NCBI GenBank assembly: GCA_035765515.1 | Contig: DASTXN010000171.1 | Location: 3,095 to 67,094, forward strand | From: DASRSS01 sp035765515 | Lineage (GTDB): Bacteria; Actinomycetota; Actinomycetes; Mycobacteriales; Jatrophihabitantaceae | Direction: 5' to 3' | DNA: 64,000 nucleotides | Shown: piece by piece, positions 44,878-53,712 of the stretch | Layout: every line of letters starts with the position of its first letter | How positions within the stretch are numbered: position 1 is the first letter of the stretch | Program-made: the position numbers and the translations under genes | Notes under the pieces: model-generated | The model's database searches: none | What the model was told of the DNA's origin: nothing | The model's input: the letters and a program-made list of their open reading frames with translations, nothing else

Positions 44878-45501
44878 GTGACGAATACTTCTGCCGACCG
44901 TCCCGTCGTCGACTTCTACTTCGATCCGCTCTGCCCCTTCGCCTGGGTGAGCTCGCGCTGGATCCTCGAGGTCGAGAAGGAGCGCGACATCGAGCTGACC
45001 TTCCGGGTGATGTCGCTGTCCGTCCTGAACGAGAGCCGCGAAGACCTCTCGGACGACTACCGGGAGATGCTGGATCGCGGCTGGGGACCGGTGCGTATCT
45101 GCATCGCTGCCGAGCAGAAGTACGGCACGGCCGTGCTGCGCGACCTGTACACCGCGCTCGGCACCAAGCACCACAACGAGGAGCGCGAGTTCGACCGTGA
45201 CCTGTATGTCGAGTCGCTGACCGAATGCGGGCTGGACCCCTCGCTTGCCGACGCCGCGGAGTCCACCGAGTACGACGAGGCACTGCGTGCGTCGCACCAC
45301 CGCGGCATGGACCCGGTCGGCACCGAGGTCGGCACCCCCACCATCCACATCGACGGCGTCGCCTTCTTCGGCCCCGTGATCACGCGGATCCCGCGCGGCG
45401 AGGAGGCCGTCCGGATGTTCGACGGCGCGCTCATGCTGGCCTCGAACCCGTTCTTCTTCGAGCTCAAGCGCACCCGTACCGAGTCGCCCCGCTTCGACTG
45501 A
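44878..45501 (+). CDS. DsbA-like mycothiol-family reductase (Rv2466c-like), single-Cys active site
   Basis: 207 residues from GTG 44878. The N-terminal thioredoxin fold reads VVDFYFDPLCPFAWVSSRWI; Cys19 is kept, while position 22, a second Cys in CxxC members such as Rv2466c, is Ala. The helical insert and GVGTPTIHID-like cis-Pro region (VGTPTIHIDGVAFFGPV) are typical of the DsbA/FrnE family. No signal peptide. It may use a monothiol mechanism with mycothiol. Neighbouring peroxiredoxin, pepN and rpiB match the Rv2466c context. Confidence 0.87.
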   Translation: MTNTSADRPVVDFYFDPLCPFAWVSSRWILEVEKERDIELTFRVMSLSVLNESREDLSDDYREMLDRGWGPVRICIAAEQKYGTAVLRDLYTALGTKHHNEEREFDRDLYVESLTECGLDPSLADAAESTEYDEALRASHHRGMDPVGTEVGTPTIHIDGVAFFGPVITRIPRGEEAVRMFDGALMLASNPFFFELKRTRTESPRFD

Positions 45502-45557
45502 GCAAGCCGGCCCGGCTGAGCAAGCACCCGGGCTGTAGCGGGTACGAGCGGCAGGAC

Positions 45558-46523
45558 TCAGGGCTTGCCGCGCAGGCGCCGCTGCCAGTCCGGGTCGCTC
45601 AGCCACCACGGCGCGTCCGCGTCGCCGGTTCCCTCCGGCTGCGACTCGCCCGCGATACCGGCGCGGGCCGCGTGCTCGGCGTCCAGGACCGCATCCATCG
45701 CCGCCGCGTCGCGCGCGTCCGCCCGCAGCCACTGCCGGAAGACGAGCAGCAGGAACGGCAGGTCGATCACCTCGGCGATCACCCACAGCACAGAGCCGGC
45801 CGTCTGCTGGTCCTGCAGGTGCGTCCGTGACCACGGATGGAGCACGCGATGGTCGAAGTACCCGGACACCAGTCCGCGGTGCAGGCGCAGCACGATGCCC
45901 GGTATCGCGTCGAGGACGAGCTCGAAGGAACCGATCGCCAGCGTCAGAGCGACCGCGAGCGTGCTCGGCCGTTCGTCGATGCCCAGCAGCGGCAGCAGCA
46001 GGATCCCGCCGAGCATCACCAGCACCGGTTGCAGTAGCCAGCCGAACGCCGGCGTGAACGCGCCCCACTGCGGGACCGGCCCGAAGAACAGCACGCCGGA
46101 CAGGATCGGGACCAGCGCGGGCGCGACGAGCGGGTTGCTCAGCACGCGCGCTGGACGCGTCCGGAGCGCGCGCGCCAACCAGGTGTGCGGCCCGTGCACC
46201 GCGAGCGCCAGCTGCAGCGGCTGCGCGACCAGCAAGATCGCGGGCACCAGCAGCCACAGCGTCAGCACCTGCGTCGTCCAGACCCAATACAGCGACCGGA
46301 CGTACACCTCTAGGAAGCCGCACGTGGTCCACACGGCGAGCGCCAGCCCGAGGCCGAATGTGATCGCGCGCCGCCGCGGCCAGTCGTGGCCACGCCCGAC
46401 GTGCTCCCGCATCGCACGCGCGTACCACCAACCGAGCGCGATAACCGCCGCGATGGCAACCGGCTGCCACGTCCACTGCGTGAACAGCGGGACGATCCCC
46501 GGCCGTCCCAGCCCGTTGCTCAT
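45558..46523 (-). CDS. CtaG-like cytochrome c oxidase assembly/copper membrane protein
   Basis: 321 residues with seven hydrophobic segments, among them ITFGLGLALAVWTTCGFLEV and SVLWVIAEVIDLPFLLLVFR. The pattern of His/Trp at membrane edges (EVYVRSLYWVWTTQVLTLWL, HGPHTWLARAL) matches the caa3_CtaG family. Such proteins take part in copper delivery to cytochrome oxidase, or copper handling. It is convergent with the DsbA-like gene and diverges from rpiB by 46 bp. Confidence 0.82.
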   Translation of the reverse strand: MSNGLGRPGIVPLFTQWTWQPVAIAAVIALGWWYARAMREHVGRGHDWPRRRAITFGLGLALAVWTTCGFLEVYVRSLYWVWTTQVLTLWLLVPAILLVAQPLQLALAVHGPHTWLARALRTRPARVLSNPLVAPALVPILSGVLFFGPVPQWGAFTPAFGWLLQPVLVMLGGILLLPLLGIDERPSTLAVALTLAIGSFELVLDAIPGIVLRLHRGLVSGYFDHRVLHPWSRTHLQDQQTAGSVLWVIAEVIDLPFLLLVFRQWLRADARDAAAMDAVLDAEHAARAGIAGESQPEGTGDADAPWWLSDPDWQRRLRGKP

Positions 46524-46569
46524 GCACCCATGGTCTCAGGCCGCCAGGGCGCCGCGACCACCTGCCATC

Positions 46570-47052
46570 ATGGACGCCATGCGGGTCTACCTGGGCAGCG
46601 ATCACGCCGGTTTCGAGCTGAAGGCGCGCCTCGTCGCGCACCTCGCCGAGCTCGGCCACGAGCCGATCGACTGCGGCGCGCACACCTTCGACGCACAGGA
46701 CGACTACCCGCCGCCGTGCATCGCCGCGGCGACCCGCACGGTTGCCGATCCGGGTTCGCTGGGTGTCGTGATCGGCGGCTCCGGCAACGGCGAGCAGATC
46801 GCCGCGAACAAGGTCACCGGGGTGCGCGCCGCGCTCGTCTGGAACGAGGAGACGGCCCGGCTCGCGCGCGAGCACAACGACGCGAACATCGTCAGCATCG
46901 GCGCGCGCAGCCATCCCGAGGCGGACGCGCTTAGGTTCGTCGAGATCTTCCTCGACACCGCGTTCTCGCAGGACGCGCGACACGTCCGGCGGATCGCCAT
47001 GCTGCGCGAGTACGAGACCACCGGCGCGATCGCGGGCCACGAGACGTCCTGA
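46570..47052 (+). CDS. rpiB: ribose-5-phosphate isomerase B
   Basis: 160 residues from ATG 46570 (MDAMRVYLGSDHAGFELKAR). The catalytic-base segment reads VIGGSGNGEQIAANKV with Glu75, the actinobacterial variant where Glu replaces the Cys of E. coli RpiB. The DHAG motif at 11-14 and NDANIVSIGAR are also conserved. It interconverts ribose-5-P and ribulose-5-P in the pentose phosphate pathway. In mycobacteria it sits between the Rv2466c homologue and tig; here about 16 kb of accessory DNA separates it from tig. Confidence 0.96.
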   Translation: MDAMRVYLGSDHAGFELKARLVAHLAELGHEPIDCGAHTFDAQDDYPPPCIAAATRTVADPGSLGVVIGGSGNGEQIAANKVTGVRAALVWNEETARLAREHNDANIVSIGARSHPEADALRFVEIFLDTAFSQDARHVRRIAMLREYETTGAIAGHETS

Positions 47053-47115
47053 CCGCTTTTTCCGAAAGGCGCCCAACTGCGCCGCCGGAAACGGACCTGG
47101 CGTCGGAAAAGGCGG
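47053..47115. terminator. long-spacer inverted repeat after rpiB, probable terminator
   Basis: CCGCTTTTTCCGA (47053-47065) and TCGGAAAAGGCGG (47103-47115) pair at 12 of 13 positions around a 37-nt loop that itself holds GGCGC/GCGCC and GCCGGAAACGG. It lies between convergent rpiB and the 47121-47420 gene. Confidence 0.55.
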
Positions 47116-47120
47116 AGGGG

Positions 47121-47420
47121 TTACGCCGGCGGCTTCCAGTTACGCCGCACGATCACCACATCGCGCTCGGCCTCGGCCAGGTCCTCGTCGGTCGGACGGT
47201 TCACGTCCCGCCCGCGCAGCGCACCGCTGACGCCCAGCTGGGACGAGCCGGCACCGACCAGGTTGCGCAGCCCGCGCTCGGCCCGCGGGGGAGCCGTCGG
47301 CTGTTCGCCTGGCCGCTCGCCTGGCTGCTCGCCCGGCGGGTCCTGGCGGACGGGCCGCGGGGCGCGCGCGCGGCGCCGGTGTCGCGTCGCGCCTGCCGCC
47401 GGGTCGTCCGATGGAGTCAT
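47121..47420 (-). CDS. small conserved actinobacterial protein, unknown function
   Basis: 99 residues from MTPSDDPAAG. The first half is a disordered Arg/Pro/Gln-rich stretch with GEQPGERPGEQP repeats. The C-terminal 45 residues (ERGLRNLVGAGSSQLGVSGA, LRGRDVNRPTDEDLAEAERD, VVIVRRNW) look structured and are the likely conserved part. No membrane segment. Divergent from the penicillin-acylase gene. Function unknown. Confidence 0.7.
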   Translation of the reverse strand: MTPSDDPAAGATRHRRRARAPRPVRQDPPGEQPGERPGEQPTAPPRAERGLRNLVGAGSSQLGVSGALRGRDVNRPTDEDLAEAERDVVIVRRNWKPPA

Positions 47421-47501
47421 GCCTCGATCCTGCCGCATCGCGCTTTCACATGGTGATCACATCGAGTGGCGGCGGTGGATCGGCCGGGCCACGGTGAGCG
47501 C

Positions 47502-50321
47502 ATGTCGCAGCCGAATCGCTCCCGCCGCCGCAAGCCGCAGCTGATCGCGACCGCCGCACTGTCGGCGCTCGCGCTCGCCGTCGCGGGCGCCGCCCTTCCC
47601 GGTTCCGCCGGCGCCTCCGGCCCGCAGTCCACCTACCGCGTGGACGACTACGCCGACGGCCAGGCGATGAGCATCCTGCCCCCGGGCGAGAACGGTCTCG
47701 TGAACGCGTTCGACGCGCTGAAGTTCGAGCTGACCAAGAAGCGGCCGGCTGCAAGCGACGACCAGCTCGCCAAGTACGAGAACCTGCTCTACGGCTACCA
47801 GAACCTGACCGACGACTCGCTGGGCGACTACTTCGACGACGAATCGTTCGGAGTGCAGCCGGCTGACATCACGCGCACCGAGAAGCCGGCGGCCGGCGTC
47901 ACCATCTATCGCGACAAGCACGACGTGCCGCACATCTATGCCGACAACAACGCCGCCCTCGCGTTCGGCTCCGGCTATGCGCAGGCCGAGGACCGGCTGT
48001 TCCTGATGGACGTGCTGCGCCACTACGGCGAGGGCACCCTGGCCTCGTTCCTCGGCGCGAGCTGCGAGTTCGAGCAGATGGATCACGACCAGCTGCTGCT
48101 GGCGCCCTACACCAAGGCACAGGCGGTCGCGCAGGTCAACGCATTGCCCGCCGAGTACGGGGCACAGGGTGCGAAGGCCAAGGCCATGATCGAGAACTAC
48201 GTGCGCGGCGTGAACGCGTACGTCGCCGCGGCCCGGACGCACCCGAAGCTGCTGCCGGCCGACTACGTCGCCGCGGCGCCTGACCTGATCCCGCGGAAGT
48301 GGGGCGTCCAGGACGTGGTCGCGATCGCCGGACTGATCGGCGGCATCTTCGGCCGTGGCGGCGGGGCCGAGGTCACCAACGCCGCGCTGCTGCAGTACCT
48401 GCAGAAGAAGCTCGGCCCGCAGCCGGGTGCCGAGGCCTTCCGGGACTTCCGCACGGCGAACGACCCCGTCGCCCCGACCACGGTCGTCGACAAGTCCTTC
48501 CCGTACGAGATCCCCGGCACGATCGATCCCGCGACCACCGCGATGCCGGACGACGCTGCCGCGCCGCTGACCGGAGGGCCGGTCGACACCGACCCGAACT
48601 GCGACCTGACCCATCCGAACCTGGCCGCGCTGAAGATCATCGACGACCTGGGCGTGCTGCCGAACCACATGAGCAACGCGCTGGTGGTCAACGCGGACAA
48701 GACCGTGGACGGACATCCGATCGCGGTGTTCGGCCCGCAGGTCTCCTACTACGCGCCGCAGATCCTGTCCGAGCTGGACCTGCACTCGCCGGACTATTCG
48801 GCCGAGGGCGCGTCGTTCCCCGGTACCGGACTGGTCGAGCTCGGCCGCGGCGAGGACTTCGCCTGGTCGGCGACGTCGGCGGGCAGCGACCTGATCGACC
48901 AGCGCCTGGAGCTGATCTGCAACCCAGATGGGGGTCCCCCCGCCAGTAAGGGCGTAGCCGGCGGGGGAGGGGGAGCACCGGCCGCGCACGGCACGTACTA
49001 CCTGATGGACGGCAAGTGCAAGCCGATGGTCGCCGAGTCGTTCAAGGAACTCGCGCTGCCCAAGGTCGGCGGACTGGGCATGCCCACCTACCTGAACCAC
49101 AAGGTCTACCTCACCGACCACGGCGTGGTGCAGGGTTGGACGACGTCCGGCGGCAAACCGGTCGCGGTCGTGAATCAGCGCTCCACGTACGGCCACGACA
49201 TCGACTCGGTGGTCGGCTTCCTCGGCTGGGGCGAGCCGTCCAGCACGCACGACGTCCACTCGTTCATGGCGAACGCGGCCAAGATCGGCTTCACGTTCAA
49301 CTGGTTCTACGTCGACGACCGCGACACCGGTTACTTCGTCAGCGGGCTGGACCCGGTCCGTCCGTCCGACGTCGACCCGGACCTGCCGACCTGGGGGACC
49401 GGCAACGCGGAGTGGCGGGGCTTCCTGCCGGTGCGTCAGCACGTGCACGAGATCAACCCGCCGCAGGGCTTCTTTGTCAGCTGGAACAACAAGCCGGCGC
49501 CGGGATTCGCGGCGGCCGACGACCAGTACGGCTATGGCCAGGTGTTCCGGTCCGTCATGCTCGTCGACCAGCTGCAGGATCAGCTCGCCGCGCACGGCGG
49601 CAAGCTCACGCGCGCCAACGTGGTGCAGGCGATGGAGGCTGCCGCCAGTCAGGACCTCGACGGCGTCACCGTGCTGCCGCTGCTGCTGCAGTACCTGTCC
49701 GGGCGGACGGAGCCGGCGGGCGTGCAGGCGATGCTGGACCAGCTGTCGTCGTGGGTCGCCGACGGCGCGCATCGCGTCAAGGCCCAGGCCGGTGACGCCC
49801 AGTACCAGCACGCGGCCGCAGTCGCGATCGCCGACGAGCTGATGCCCAACCTGGCCAAGGCGTTCTACGACCCGATCCTGGGTGGCGACGGCTACGCCCG
49901 GCTGCCGATGGGCTTCGTCCAGACGCCGAACGGGAACGGTTCGCACCACGGCAGCTCGTACGCGGGCGGCTACGAGAGCTACCTCGTTGCCTCGCTGCAG
50001 CAGCTGATGGGCCAGCACCCGGCGGACGGATTCGGCCCGGAGATCACCTCGCGCGAGTGCACCGGCGGACCGTCCACCTGCGCGGCGACGATCGATCAGG
50101 CGCTGCAGCAGACGTACGACGCCCTCGTCACCGCGAACGGCTCGAGCGACGTCGCCGCGTGGACGGCATCCACCGCGTCGGCCGCCGCGAAGCAGACCAT
50201 GCCGCAGTACGACGACATCCAGTTCCAGACCCTGGGTTTGGTCGGACAGCCCGCGATCGACTGGCAGAACCGGCCGACGTTCCAGCAGGTCGTCCAGTTC
50301 CCCCGCCACCGCCCGCGCTAA
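47502..50321 (+). CDS. exported penicillin-acylase family (Ntn-hydrolase) enzyme
   Basis: 939 residues from ATG 47502. A signal peptide (PQLIATAALSALALAVAGAA, LPGSAGA) is clear. The S45 family pattern is present: VTIYRDKHDVPHIYADNNAA, FGSGYAQAEDRLFLMDVLRH, and LPNHMSNALVV with predicted N-terminal nucleophile Ser391 released by autocleavage. The residue before it is Met, where Gly is common. The precursor would be processed to alpha and beta chains outside the cell. Acylases of this family split amides of fatty acids, lactones or penicillins; substrate not predictable. A GC-rich palindrome inserts in frame at about residues 475-490. Confidence 0.88.
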   Translation: MSQPNRSRRRKPQLIATAALSALALAVAGAALPGSAGASGPQSTYRVDDYADGQAMSILPPGENGLVNAFDALKFELTKKRPAASDDQLAKYENLLYGYQNLTDDSLGDYFDDESFGVQPADITRTEKPAAGVTIYRDKHDVPHIYADNNAALAFGSGYAQAEDRLFLMDVLRHYGEGTLASFLGASCEFEQMDHDQLLLAPYTKAQAVAQVNALPAEYGAQGAKAKAMIENYVRGVNAYVAAARTHPKLLPADYVAAAPDLIPRKWGVQDVVAIAGLIGGIFGRGGGAEVTNAALLQYLQKKLGPQPGAEAFRDFRTANDPVAPTTVVDKSFPYEIPGTIDPATTAMPDDAAAPLTGGPVDTDPNCDLTHPNLAALKIIDDLGVLPNHMSNALVVNADKTVDGHPIAVFGPQVSYYAPQILSELDLHSPDYSAEGASFPGTGLVELGRGEDFAWSATSAGSDLIDQRLELICNPDGGPPASKGVAGGGGGAPAAHGTYYLMDGKCKPMVAESFKELALPKVGGLGMPTYLNHKVYLTDHGVVQGWTTSGGKPVAVVNQRSTYGHDIDSVVGFLGWGEPSSTHDVHSFMANAAKIGFTFNWFYVDDRDTGYFVSGLDPVRPSDVDPDLPTWGTGNAEWRGFLPVRQHVHEINPPQGFFVSWNNKPAPGFAAADDQYGYGQVFRSVMLVDQLQDQLAAHGGKLTRANVVQAMEAAASQDLDGVTVLPLLLQYLSGRTEPAGVQAMLDQLSSWVADGAHRVKAQAGDAQYQHAAAVAIADELMPNLAKAFYDPILGGDGYARLPMGFVQTPNGNGSHHGSSYAGGYESYLVASLQQLMGQHPADGFGPEITSRECTGGPSTCAATIDQALQQTYDALVTANGSSDVAAWTASTASAAAKQTMPQYDDIQFQTLGLVGQPAIDWQNRPTFQQVVQFPRHRPR
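48930..48972. repeat. in-frame GC palindrome inside the acylase gene
   Basis: GGGGTCCCCCCGCC (48931-48944) and GGCGGGGGAGGGGG (48960-48973) flank a short AGTAAGGGCGTAGCC loop; CCCCCGCC/GGCGGGGG is a perfect 8-bp stem. It encodes a Gly/Pro/Ala-rich stretch (GGPPASKGVAGGGGGAPAAH) that interrupts otherwise ordered sequence. This resembles small palindromic units dispersed in Streptomyces-type genomes. Confidence 0.6.
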
Positions 50322-50505
50322 CCATCCCGGCAATCCCATTTCAAACAAATCCGGACAAAGTCTTGTAGTACTGCCCGCTTCGGACTAGAAAGCCTGGTTG
50401 AAGCTGATTGATTGTGTTCGGAGCTTCGCACGATTGTGTGTGGACCTGTCGCATTCGCCCATCGGCTTCATCGCCTCAACCGGCTGGACCGAAGGGATCT
50501 CGGGT

Positions 50506-52680
50506 ATGGACCGTCCACAGAACACAAGGCGGCGGGCGCTCACGCTGCTCGCGTCGGCCGCACTGATATCCGGGCTGAGCGTGGCCGGCACCGTCGCCGC
50601 GCAGGCACGCACCTCGCCGCACCAGCACGGCCAGCAGCCGTCGCAGCAGCTGGCCGCCACGCCGCAGATGGGGTGGAACGACTGGAACGCGTTCGGCTGC
50701 GGCGTCAACGCCAAGCTGGTCGAGGAAACGGCCGACGCGATGATCGCCAACGGCATGAAGGCGGCCGGCTACGACTACGTCAACATCGACGACTGCTGGC
50801 TGGAGAAGCAGCGCGACGCGAACGGCGACCTCGTCCCCGACCCGATCAAGTTCCCTGACGGAATCAAGGCGGTCGCCGACTACGTCCACGCCCGGGGTCT
50901 CAAGCTGGGCATCTACGAATCGGCGGGCACCGCGACCTGCGCGGGCTACCCCGGCAGCCTCGGCCACGAGAAGCAGGACGCCGCCACGTTCGCGTCGTGG
51001 GGGGTCGACTACCTGAAGTACGACAACTGCAACAACCAGGGCAGCAGCACCCGGCAGCAGTACATCGACCGCTACTCGGCGATGCGCGACGCGTTGAACG
51101 CCACCGGTCGGAAGATCTTCTACAGCCTGTGCGAGTGGGGCGTGAACGACCCGTGGACCTGGGCCGGTCAGGTCGGGCAGTCCTGGCGAACAACCGGCGA
51201 CATCCGCGACAGCTTCGACAGCATGCTGTCGATCTTCGAGCAGAACGTGTGGCTCTACCCCTACGCCGGACCGGGCGGTTGGAACGACCCGGACATGCTC
51301 GAGATCGGCAACGGCGGCATGACGACCGCCGAGTACCAGACCGAGTTCAGCCTGTGGGCCGAGATGGCTGCACCGCTGCTCGCTGGCACCGACCTGCGGA
51401 CGATCAGCCCGGACGACCTGGCGATCTACAAGAACAAGGACGTCATCGCAGTCGACCAGGACCAGCTCGGCAAGCAGGGCGTCCCGGTGGCCAACAACGG
51501 CGAACCGGCCGGTGACAACGGGCTGTGGGTCATGACCAAGCCGCTCGCGAACGGCGACCGGTCCGTGGTGCTGTTCAACTCGACCGGCGCCGCGAAGACG
51601 ATCACCACCACTGCCCGCCAGGTCGGTCTCGCGCCGTCGCACCAGTACAGCCTGGACAACCTGTGGACGCACACGACCACGGAAAGCGGCGGCGCGATCA
51701 GCGCCTCCGTTCCCGCCCACGGTGTCGCGATGTACCGCGTCTCCGCGCACAGCTCGGGGCAGGTGGCGCCGGACGTGTCGATCTCGCTGGACGGGCTGGA
51801 CGCGGTGTCGACGCCGGGCCAGGCGAGCACGGTGACGGTGAGCGCGACGAACAACGGTGCGCAGAGTGCCCGCAACGTCACGCTGAGCCTGCAGGTGCCC
51901 GACAGCTGGACGGTGACCGCGACCTCGCCGACCACCGTCTCATCGCTCGGCAGCGACGAGACGGCCACAGCGACGTTCTCGGTTGTGCCGGGCGAGCCGT
52001 CGGCTCCGCTGGCCACCGACACGGTGACCGCCACGGTCGACTACCAGTGGGACGGCGGGCAGCAGGCCAGCTCGTCGGTGTCCCAGACGGTCACGTCGAC
52101 CGCGCCGGTTCAGGCGCCGTACCTGACGTACTCCTCCGCGAGCGACGCCCCGGCGCGATTCGGTCAGGTGGGCGACGACTTCGGCATCTCGGGCGGCGGC
52201 GACGACCTGTGGGGCGGTAGCGACCACTACTCGACGATCTACCGCGCCGCAGCGGTCGGTGACGACTCGACCGTGCAGACGGAGGTCACCGCGACCCAGG
52301 GCCTGAGCGGGTACGGCAAGACCGGCATCCTGGTCCGCGACAAGATCACCGAGGCGGGCAGCGCGCCCGAGGGCGTCATCTTGTTCGTCTCGCCGGAGGG
52401 CGGCGTCCAGCTGGAGTGGAACAGCAACGCGGACGCGTCCATCGACTCGGTGACACCGGCGAACGGAACGATCCCGCCGACCGTGCCGGTCCACCTGAAG
52501 CTGGTGCGCTCCGGCTCGACCTACACCGGCTATTACTCCACCGACGGCACCACGTGGACGAAGGTCGGTTCGGCGGACGTGCCCGGTCAGGCAGACAGCC
52601 AGGACGCCGGGATGTTCATCACGTCGCACACGTCCGGCTCGCCCGCGACGGCGGACTTCCACGGATTCACCGTCAGCTGA
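50506..52680 (+). CDS. secreted GH27 alpha-galactosidase with NEW3 and C-terminal accessory domain
   Basis: 724 residues from ATG 50506, with GAAGGGATC as ribosome site. A signal peptide (ALTLLASAALISGLSVAGTV) precedes the GH27 barrel: QMGWNDWNAFGC, NIDDCW, nucleophile Asp173 in YLKYDNCN, acid/base Asp232 in WRTTGDIRDSF and PGGWNDPDML. Near 425-510 is the NEW3 domain (PGQASTVTVSATNNGAQSAR). The last 200 residues form a beta-rich domain like DUF1349/concanavalin types. Removes terminal alpha-galactose outside the cell. A strong hairpin follows, and CAAACAA lies in the 184-bp upstream region. Confidence 0.93.
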   Translation: MDRPQNTRRRALTLLASAALISGLSVAGTVAAQARTSPHQHGQQPSQQLAATPQMGWNDWNAFGCGVNAKLVEETADAMIANGMKAAGYDYVNIDDCWLEKQRDANGDLVPDPIKFPDGIKAVADYVHARGLKLGIYESAGTATCAGYPGSLGHEKQDAATFASWGVDYLKYDNCNNQGSSTRQQYIDRYSAMRDALNATGRKIFYSLCEWGVNDPWTWAGQVGQSWRTTGDIRDSFDSMLSIFEQNVWLYPYAGPGGWNDPDMLEIGNGGMTTAEYQTEFSLWAEMAAPLLAGTDLRTISPDDLAIYKNKDVIAVDQDQLGKQGVPVANNGEPAGDNGLWVMTKPLANGDRSVVLFNSTGAAKTITTTARQVGLAPSHQYSLDNLWTHTTTESGGAISASVPAHGVAMYRVSAHSSGQVAPDVSISLDGLDAVSTPGQASTVTVSATNNGAQSARNVTLSLQVPDSWTVTATSPTTVSSLGSDETATATFSVVPGEPSAPLATDTVTATVDYQWDGGQQASSSVSQTVTSTAPVQAPYLTYSSASDAPARFGQVGDDFGISGGGDDLWGGSDHYSTIYRAAAVGDDSTVQTEVTATQGLSGYGKTGILVRDKITEAGSAPEGVILFVSPEGGVQLEWNSNADASIDSVTPANGTIPPTVPVHLKLVRSGSTYTGYYSTDGTTWTKVGSADVPGQADSQDAGMFITSHTSGSPATADFHGFTVS

Positions 52681-52700
52681 GGGCTTGTCACAGCGAGTCT

Positions 52701-52735
52701 CTGGCCCCGCCCGGCATCGCGCCGGGCGGGGCCAG
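52701..52735. terminator. hairpin terminator after alpha-galactosidase
   Basis: CTGGCCCCGCCCGGC (52701-52715) and GCCGGGCGGGGCCAG (52721-52735) form a perfect 15-bp stem with a 5-nt loop, 20 nt after the stop codon. Confidence 0.85.
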
Positions 52736-52758
52736 GTCGTCCCAGACTGTGCAGCTCG

Positions 52759-53279
52759 CTAGACGCCATCCCTGCCCAGGTGCATCGCCCCGTGCGAGAC
52801 CCCTGTTGTCGCGTCGACGAGCACGATGCATGGACCGACGCGGTCCGGACGCGGGTCGCGACCAGCCGGCAGCGGCGGACCAGATGGTGCTCGTCGGACG
52901 TTCTCCCAACGCAACATATAGACCAGCGTGTCACGACTGCGGGGGTATCCGCGACGGCGAGGTAGATCGTCGGCCCGTCACTCTGCTGGGGGCAGCCTGC
53001 GATCGCCAATGCCGAGCTGTAGGCGGCCTCCGCGTCCAGTTCCGGCACGCGGTCACTGGGCGGCGGTCTGAGCGCAGTCAGCAGCGTCGGATAGTTCAGC
53101 GGTTCGCCAAGGGGGCCGGCGTAAGTCGCAGCCGGCGCCGGGTTCGTCGCCCGCCATCGCGCGGCCGCGGGCGTCGACGACCACGGCTGCGGCTCGGAGT
53201 CCGGCGAGGACTCGCTCACAGGCTCGATAGTGGCACGAAGCCAGCAACGACGAGTGGGATCAAGTCGAGTCGCGACCAT
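52759..53279 (-). pseudogene. frameshifted hypothetical protein gene
   Basis: Two minus-strand frames form one protein. The upstream frame reads EPLNYPTLLTALRPPPSDRV, DAEAAYSSALAIAGCPQQSD, GPTIYLAVADTP and then loses sense. After a change of frame in the GATACCCCCGCAG region (about 52943-52958) the second frame continues SRDTLVYMLRWENVRRAPSG, GPCIVLVDATTGVSHGAMHL, GRDGV and stops at 52759. The joined protein resembles a secreted-type hypothetical whose last strand is VLVDATTG. The frame change may be a real mutation or a sequence error. The N-terminal limit is unclear; 53279 is the longest start. Family function unknown. Confidence 0.5.
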
Positions 53280-53331
53280 CTTCGACGGTCGTCCGCAAGC
53301 CGAACGGCGAATTGGCTCTGTACGCCGGGTG

Positions 53332-53712
53332 TCAGACGGGGACGATTTCTACCAGGCTGTCCGCGCCGGCGAAGTCGCTCGCGTTGCGGGTGTAGACCCG
53401 CGCGGAATAGGCATGTGCGGTGGCGGCAATGAGCAGATCCATCGTCCGCGCGCGCGGCTGGCGCCCTGCATCCGCTACGGCCGCTGCTAGTTGCCCGTAG
53501 CTTGCCGCGACGGCGTCATCCACCGGGAGCGCGTCGAAGGTGCGCTGCAGAACAGACAGGCGGCGCAGTCGTTCGGCACGGACCATCGAGTCCTTGGCGA
53601 CGAGCACCCCGAAGTGCAGCTCGGCCAGCGTGGCCGAACTGATGGCGAGCTCTCCGTCCAGTCGGCCGACGTCCGAGGCGATGACGACGCTGGTGTCGAG
53701 GATCGCCCTCAC
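53332..53712 (-). CDS. vapC: PIN-domain toxin VapC
   Basis: 126 residues. The PIN-domain acidic residues are visible: Asp6 in AILDTSVV, Glu in TLAELHFGV, Asp in RTMDLLIAATAHAY and Asp in YTRNASDFAG. Mg-dependent RNase of a type II toxin-antitoxin pair. Start overlaps the antitoxin stop by 4 nt (ATGA, 53709-53712). Confidence 0.93.
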   Translation of the reverse strand: MRAILDTSVVIASDVGRLDGELAISSATLAELHFGVLVAKDSMVRAERLRRLSVLQRTFDALPVDDAVAASYGQLAAAVADAGRQPRARTMDLLIAATAHAYSARVYTRNASDFAGADSLVEIVPV

